Of a stretch of DNA of 28,232 nt, positions 24,669-28,232 are shown in pieces (position 1 is the first letter of the stretch; each line of letters begins with the position of its first letter). The DNA lies in the NCBI GenBank assembly GCA_002707765.1, contig PANV01000007.1, positions 8,303 to 36,534 of the forward strand. Reading direction: 5' to 3'. The notes below the pieces were generated by a model, which saw only the letters and a list, made by a program, of their open reading frames with translations, was not told where the DNA came from and ran no database searches. A program made the translations under genes and the position numbers. This DNA is from Fidelibacterota bacterium. GTDB taxonomy: Bacteria; Fidelibacterota; Marinisomatia; SCGC-AAA003-L08; D37C17.

Positions 24669-26653
24669 TTTATCTCCTCAAGTTTATTCATAATTGTTTT
24701 TTTTACTTTATCAGGCGTTAAACCAAAGTGATCAGCAACATCATTACCAGGTGCTGATTCGCCAAATGTATCTATACCGATATTCAATCCATTTCTTCCA
24801 GTATATTTTTGCCAACCGCTAGTTATTCCAGCTTCCAAGGAAACTAATAGTGCAGCATCAGCGCATGAAAGCACATCTTGCTTATATTTTTCATCTTGTT
24901 CTTCAAATAATTCCCAGCATCCTAAATTAACTACTTTAATATTTAAATCAGCAAGTTGTTTTTTTACATCCAAAGCAACCCATACTTCTGAGCCAGTAGC
25001 GAAAATCAATATATCTGCATTAGGACAATCTGAAATAATATAACCACCTTTTTGAATATTTGCTGCATCTGAAAATAAACTTCTATCTAAAACAGGCAAA
25101 CCTTGTCTAGAAAGTAAAACTAAGGATGGTCTTTTTGATTCAAAAGCAATCTTTGATGCAAAAACTGCCTCATTTGCATCAGCTGGCCTTATAACAAGCA
25201 GATTAGGTATTGCCCTGTATGACATTAAATGTTCAATTGGTTGATGTGTAGGCCCATCCTCTCCAACAAAAATTGAATCATGTGTAAACTCAGATACAAC
25301 AGGAAGGTTTTGCAAGGCTCTTAAACGAATAGCAGGTCTTTCATAATCTGCAAAAACAAAAAAAGTTGCACCAAAAATTAATAATCCACCATGCTGAGCT
25401 ATACCATTATTGATTGCACCCATCGGAAATTCACGAACACCATAAGGAAAATTCATTCCAGATTGATTATCCTTTCTGAAATCACCAACTTTTTTTGCAA
25501 AACCTGCTGTAACATTTGAAGGCTCTAAATCTGCAGAACCTCCTGCGAGTAAAACACCCTTGTCTACTAACTCTTCAATTACACTTCCCCAAACTTTTCT
25601 TGTTGCAATATTTTGACCAGATTCAAAATTTGGCCATTTTATATCTTTTGGTAATTTTAAATCATTTGAATTTTTCCATGAATTTTTAAATTCAATGTCT
25701 TTTAGTTTCTCTGCTAATCTTCCGCTCCATGCATCAACTTCTTGTTTAGCATACTTATATGATTTTTGAAAATCATCAACTACATCTTGAGGTAAATCAA
25801 AGAATTTATTTTTATCTAAGCCTAATTTTTCTTTTGTTTCTGCAATTTCTTCATGAGACAATGGAGCACCATGAGTATTGTGATCACCCTCAACGTTTGC
25901 ACATCCTTTAGCCATTATAGTTTTTCCTATGATAATTGAAGGCTTTTCAATTTCCATTTGAGCAATTCTGATTGCTGAACGAATTTCATCATGATTATGT
26001 CCATCAATTTCTTGAACATGCCAACCATGAGATTTATACATCATTGCATAATCTGTAGAATCTGACCTAGATACCTTTCCAGAAATCTGAGCATTATTTG
26101 CATCATAATACATTATTAACTTACCTAATCCAAAATGTCCAGCTATTGCAACTGCACCCTGAGCCACTGGCTCTTGAATATCACCATCACCATGTAAACA
26201 GTATGTATAATGACTCACGATATCATTTCCAAATTTTTCTCTTAAAATTGATTCTGCTATTGCCATACCAACTGCATTACCAATACCCTGACCTAAGGGT
26301 CCTGTTGTTGCTTCAACTCCTGGAGTTATATCTTTCTCAGGGTGCCCTGGTGTTTTTGATCCTAATTGCCTAAACTGTTTTAAGTCATTTACATCAAGCC
26401 AACCTACAAAACAAAGCATGGTGTATAAAAGAGCAGATTCATGTCCTACTGACATTACAAATCTATCTCTATCTTCCCAATTGGGATTTTCAGGGTCAAA
26501 TTTCAACACTTCTTTGAATAAAACGTATGTAAAATCGAGTGATGATAAAGGTCCACCTGTATGACCTGAATTTGCATTGCGTACTGTATCCATAATCAAC
26601 CCTTTAGCAATATTGATTGAATATTGATCAATACTTAATTCTACGTCTTTCAT
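24665..26653 (-). CDS. tkt: Transketolase
   Basis: A thiamine-diphosphate enzyme of the non-oxidative pentose phosphate pathway, transferring two-carbon units between sugar phosphates. The 662 residues are full length: N-terminal PP domain with SGHTGGP (29-35), GHPE, TTGPLGQG (117-124) and the ThDP motif GDGDIQE followed by YYDANN; middle Pyr domain with GVREFPMG and FVGEDGPTHQPIEHL; C-terminal transketolase domain. The frame can be read one codon earlier from a TTG at 26656, but AAGGA at 26659-26663 is only 2 nt from that TTG and 5 nt from the ATG at 26653, so the ATG is chosen. It is the first gene of the twelve-gene unit and its TGA overlaps the barrel-protein ATG. Confidence 0.96.
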   Translation of the reverse strand: MKDVELSIDQYSINIAKGLIMDTVRNANSGHTGGPLSSLDFTYVLFKEVLKFDPENPNWEDRDRFVMSVGHESALLYTMLCFVGWLDVNDLKQFRQLGSKTPGHPEKDITPGVEATTGPLGQGIGNAVGMAIAESILREKFGNDIVSHYTYCLHGDGDIQEPVAQGAVAIAGHFGLGKLIMYYDANNAQISGKVSRSDSTDYAMMYKSHGWHVQEIDGHNHDEIRSAIRIAQMEIEKPSIIIGKTIMAKGCANVEGDHNTHGAPLSHEEIAETKEKLGLDKNKFFDLPQDVVDDFQKSYKYAKQEVDAWSGRLAEKLKDIEFKNSWKNSNDLKLPKDIKWPNFESGQNIATRKVWGSVIEELVDKGVLLAGGSADLEPSNVTAGFAKKVGDFRKDNQSGMNFPYGVREFPMGAINNGIAQHGGLLIFGATFFVFADYERPAIRLRALQNLPVVSEFTHDSIFVGEDGPTHQPIEHLMSYRAIPNLLVIRPADANEAVFASKIAFESKRPSLVLLSRQGLPVLDRSLFSDAANIQKGGYIISDCPNADILIFATGSEVWVALDVKKQLADLNIKVVNLGCWELFEEQDEKYKQDVLSCADAALLVSLEAGITSGWQKYTGRNGLNIGIDTFGESAPGNDVADHFGLTPDKVKKTIMNKLEEIK
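24674..24679 (-). promoter_or_regulatory. Strong Shine-Dalgarno GAGGAG of the outer-membrane protein gene
   Basis: GAGGAG lies within the last codons of the transketolase gene, 5 nt before the ATG at 24668. It is the best ribosome binding site seen in the unit and suggests high or independently tuned translation of the barrel protein. Confidence 0.75.
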
Positions 26654-26763
26654 CAAGATCCTTTTTTGTTATGTTTTGGAAGGGATTTCCTCATCTGAAT
26701 TTATAAATGAATTATATTATTTCAATGGTTTAAATTATAAATATTAAAAATAATTATTTTTTA
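26654..26763. promoter_or_regulatory. Divergent intergenic region between transketolase and hemW
   Basis: This 110-base gap must serve the long minus-strand unit and hemW. On the minus strand TTGAAA (complement of 26720-26725) followed after 16 bases by TAAATT (complement of 26698-26703) is a possible promoter for transketolase. No clear promoter or Shine-Dalgarno was seen for hemW, whose ATG follows a T-rich run. GGAA-5 bases-TTCC at 26678-26690 is a short inverted repeat of unknown meaning. Confidence 0.35.
26659..26663 (-). promoter_or_regulatory. Shine-Dalgarno AAGGA of transketolase, deciding its start
   Basis: AAGGA is 5 nt before the ATG at 26653 and only 2 nt before the in-frame TTG at 26656, which favours the ATG. 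Confidence 0.65.
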
Positions 26764-27891
26764 ATGAAAAAAGCCGGATTATATATACATATACCATTCT
26801 GTAAAACAAAATGTATTTATTGTGATTTTTATTCAATTACGGAAAGAGAAAATCAAATCCCTGAATTTTCTAACGCAATTTTAAAAGAAATTGATTTATA
26901 TAAGCATTATAAAAATAAATGGAAATTTAATACTTTATTTTTGGGAGGTGGTACACCATCTTTGCTTCCAGTAAAATATTTAGATAAAATATTTAAAAAA
27001 TTAGATGACACTTTTGATATATCATCAATAGAGGAAATAACTTTAGAAGCTAATCCAGGAGAAATAAATTTTGAATATCTAAAAGATATAAGAAAACTTG
27101 GAATAAACAGATTATCGCTGGGGTTTCAAAGTTTCAATGACAAAATTCTTAAGCAAATAGGTAGATTACACAATGCAAAAGATTGCTTTGAAACTTTTGA
27201 TAATGCAAGAAAAGCAGGTTTTGAAAATATTAACAGTGATATGATTTTTAATATACCTAAACTTTCTGTTAAAGAATGGATTAAAGATTTAAATAAATTA
27301 TTAGAAATTAATCCAGAGCACATATCAGCTTATTCTTTAACAGTGGAACCAGGTACACATTTATTTAAAATGGTTAAAAAACAACAAATTTTAATGCCTA
27401 CTGAAAAGATAGACATAGAACAGTTTTTAATTACGAATGAATTGCTATCAGAAAATGGCTATAACCACTATGAAATTTCAAATTACTCTAAATTTAAAAT
27501 GGAATGTAAGCATAATCTAAACTATTGGGAATTATCTCCTTATTTATCATTTGGTCCTTCTTCACATTCCTATGATTTAAAAAAAAGATGGTGGAATGTA
27601 AGGTCTTTAAAAAAATATATTAAATATTTAGATAAGGAATCTTTACCTGTAGAGGGATACGAAACTTTATCTATGAAAGATAACTTTAATGAAATAATTA
27701 TGAATGGATTAAGATTATCAAATGGAATAAAATTATCTGACCTAGAAAATTATAATGAATTCATAGACAAAAATAAAATAGATAAAGTTATAAGGAAATG
27801 GGATTGTTTAGATATAAAAAATAACAACATTCGCATTAAAAATGATGGATTTTTATTTGTTGATGAAATTACTAAAGACTTATTTTTTTAA
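26764..27891 (+). CDS. hemW: Radical SAM protein HemW (heme chaperone, HemN-like)
   Basis: A 375-residue radical SAM protein of the coproporphyrinogen-oxidase-like family. The cluster motif is C13-x3-C17-x2-C20-x-F22 in IHIPFCKTKCIYCDF; Phe22 in place of a fourth Cys is the mark of HemW, which binds heme and delivers it to membrane targets, rather than HemN, which oxidises coproporphyrinogen III. GGGTPSLL (residues 61-68) and the SLGFQSFN and EISNYSK blocks are conserved. Many genomes carry it annotated as hemN. It is transcribed away from transketolase, and its TAA stop shares the TTAA at 27888-27891 with the stop of the opposing gene. Confidence 0.9.
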   Translation: MKKAGLYIHIPFCKTKCIYCDFYSITERENQIPEFSNAILKEIDLYKHYKNKWKFNTLFLGGGTPSLLPVKYLDKIFKKLDDTFDISSIEEITLEANPGEINFEYLKDIRKLGINRLSLGFQSFNDKILKQIGRLHNAKDCFETFDNARKAGFENINSDMIFNIPKLSVKEWIKDLNKLLEINPEHISAYSLTVEPGTHLFKMVKKQQILMPTEKIDIEQFLITNELLSENGYNHYEISNYSKFKMECKHNLNYWELSPYLSFGPSSHSYDLKKRWWNVRSLKKYIKYLDKESLPVEGYETLSMKDNFNEIIMNGLRLSNGIKLSDLENYNEFIDKNKIDKVIRKWDCLDIKNNNIRIKNDGFLFVDEITKDLFF

Positions 27892-28232
27892 CCTAAAATC
27901 AAATTAACCAATAAGATTACATCTAATACGTCTACTGCTGAATCAGCGTTTAAATCTCCTAGAGGATTATAATCTGTACTCAGAACCAAATTAATGACCT
28001 GTACAACATCTAAGACACTTATTAATCCATCTGCATTTAAATCACCAGCTAAACCGTTATTCTCAACCATTACAGGTGGAAAAGATATATAGTCAATCCA
28101 TGCACAATCTTCAGGAACATCCGTAGCACCTCCACCACCATCCTTCACATACGACCAAGTAAAAGTGTGTAATCCTTCTTGGACAGGAAAGCTGGCTTGC
28201 TGCCAATAACTATCGCCATTAGGCTCAGGTTG
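27888..28232 (-). CDS. C-terminal part of a secreted protein with dockerin type I-like tail, cut by window edge
   Basis: The frame is open to the right edge: 114 residues with no in-window start required. The GTG at 28148 is not the true start, since the coding signal continues upstream. The first part (YWQQASFPVQEGLHTFTW..., then YVKDGGGG and DCAWIDYISFPP) resembles the end of a jelly-roll or immunoglobulin-like extracellular module. The last about 60 residues are two EF-hand-like repeats, GDLNADGLISVLDVVQVINL and GDLNADSAVDVLDVILLVNL, each starting with the D-x-N-x-D loop of dockerin type I. The protein ends right after the second repeat. No cellulosome gene is nearby, so this may be a sorting or attachment tail rather than a scaffoldin partner. 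The stop overlaps hemW by 4 nt in convergent orientation. Confidence 0.85.
   Translation of the reverse strand, partial: QPEPNGDSYWQQASFPVQEGLHTFTWSYVKDGGGGATDVPEDCAWIDYISFPPVMVENNGLAGDLNADGLISVLDVVQVINLVLSTDYNPLGDLNADSAVDVLDVILLVNLILG

Noticed and set aside
28146..28148. GTG as the true start of the dockerin-tailed protein
   Set aside because: The frame upstream of it is open to the edge and codes for sensible domain sequence (YWQQASFPVQEG), so the gene is simply truncated by the window.

Overview
This is an AT-rich window (roughly 30 % G+C by eye) from a streamlined bacterium. The best guess is a marine FCB-group lineage such as Candidatus Marinimicrobia/Neomarinimicrobiota (SAR406). The hints are a C-terminal dockerin-like tail on a secreted protein, a DUF5683 protein, a Gly/Tyr/Asn-rich outer-membrane barrel, split glycine decarboxylase (GcvPB) and very tight gene packing. 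This placement is inferred from gene style, since no rRNA or tRNA gene is present. No mobile element, CRISPR array, prophage or tRNA was found.

Layout. (1) Positions 7644 down to 1 (minus strand): a nine-gene unit crp/fnr-type regulator > meaB > tatC > long-chain polyprenyl diphosphate synthase > pgsA-like > ftsY > rimO > methylmalonyl-CoA epimerase > uvrC, which runs off the left edge. Junctions are ATGA overlaps, or 0-10 nt gaps. (2) 7795-8043 (plus): rpsT, divergent from the regulator and converging on guaB with 2 nt between stop codons. (3) 11059 down to 8046 (minus): a MIO-type histidine/aromatic ammonia-lyase, then guaB. (4) 26653 down to 11130 (minus): twelve genes in about 15.5 kb with at most one untranslated base at any junction: transketolase > outer-membrane barrel > alaS > gcvPB > PPC-domain protein > ridA > DUF5683 protein > purF > polytopic membrane protein > small ferredoxin > geranylgeranyl-reductase-family flavoprotein > exonuclease-DinG helicase. 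(5) 26764-27891 (plus): hemW. (6) 28232 down to 27888 (minus): the 3' end of a secreted protein with a dockerin-like tail, whose TAA stop shares a TTAA with the hemW stop.

How the genes work together. MeaB and the epimerase both serve methylmalonyl-CoA mutase, implying a propionyl-CoA/succinyl-CoA route whose mutase lies elsewhere. TatC, FtsY, the polyprenyl synthase and the PgsA-like enzyme form a membrane-biogenesis block. GcvPB, RidA and PurF group glycine/one-carbon and purine metabolism, and RidA could protect PLP enzymes such as GcvP. The most distinctive cassette is membrane protein > 59-residue 2x[4Fe-4S] ferredoxin > archaeal-type geranylgeranyl reductase, with overlapping reading frames. 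It looks like a dedicated isoprenoid-saturation module with its own electron donor. Other protein-level oddities are a Cys replacing Ser in the MIO triad of the ammonia-lyase, a shortened UvrC cysteine cluster, and a PurF that keeps only half of the Fe-S ligands of Bacillus-type enzymes.

The ferredoxin (15081-15260), partial uvrC (1-1154) and the full open extent of the dockerin-tailed protein (to 28232) were read directly from the nucleotide sequence. Starts of the DUF5683 protein, the PPC protein and transketolase were moved to internal ATGs for the reasons given in each entry.
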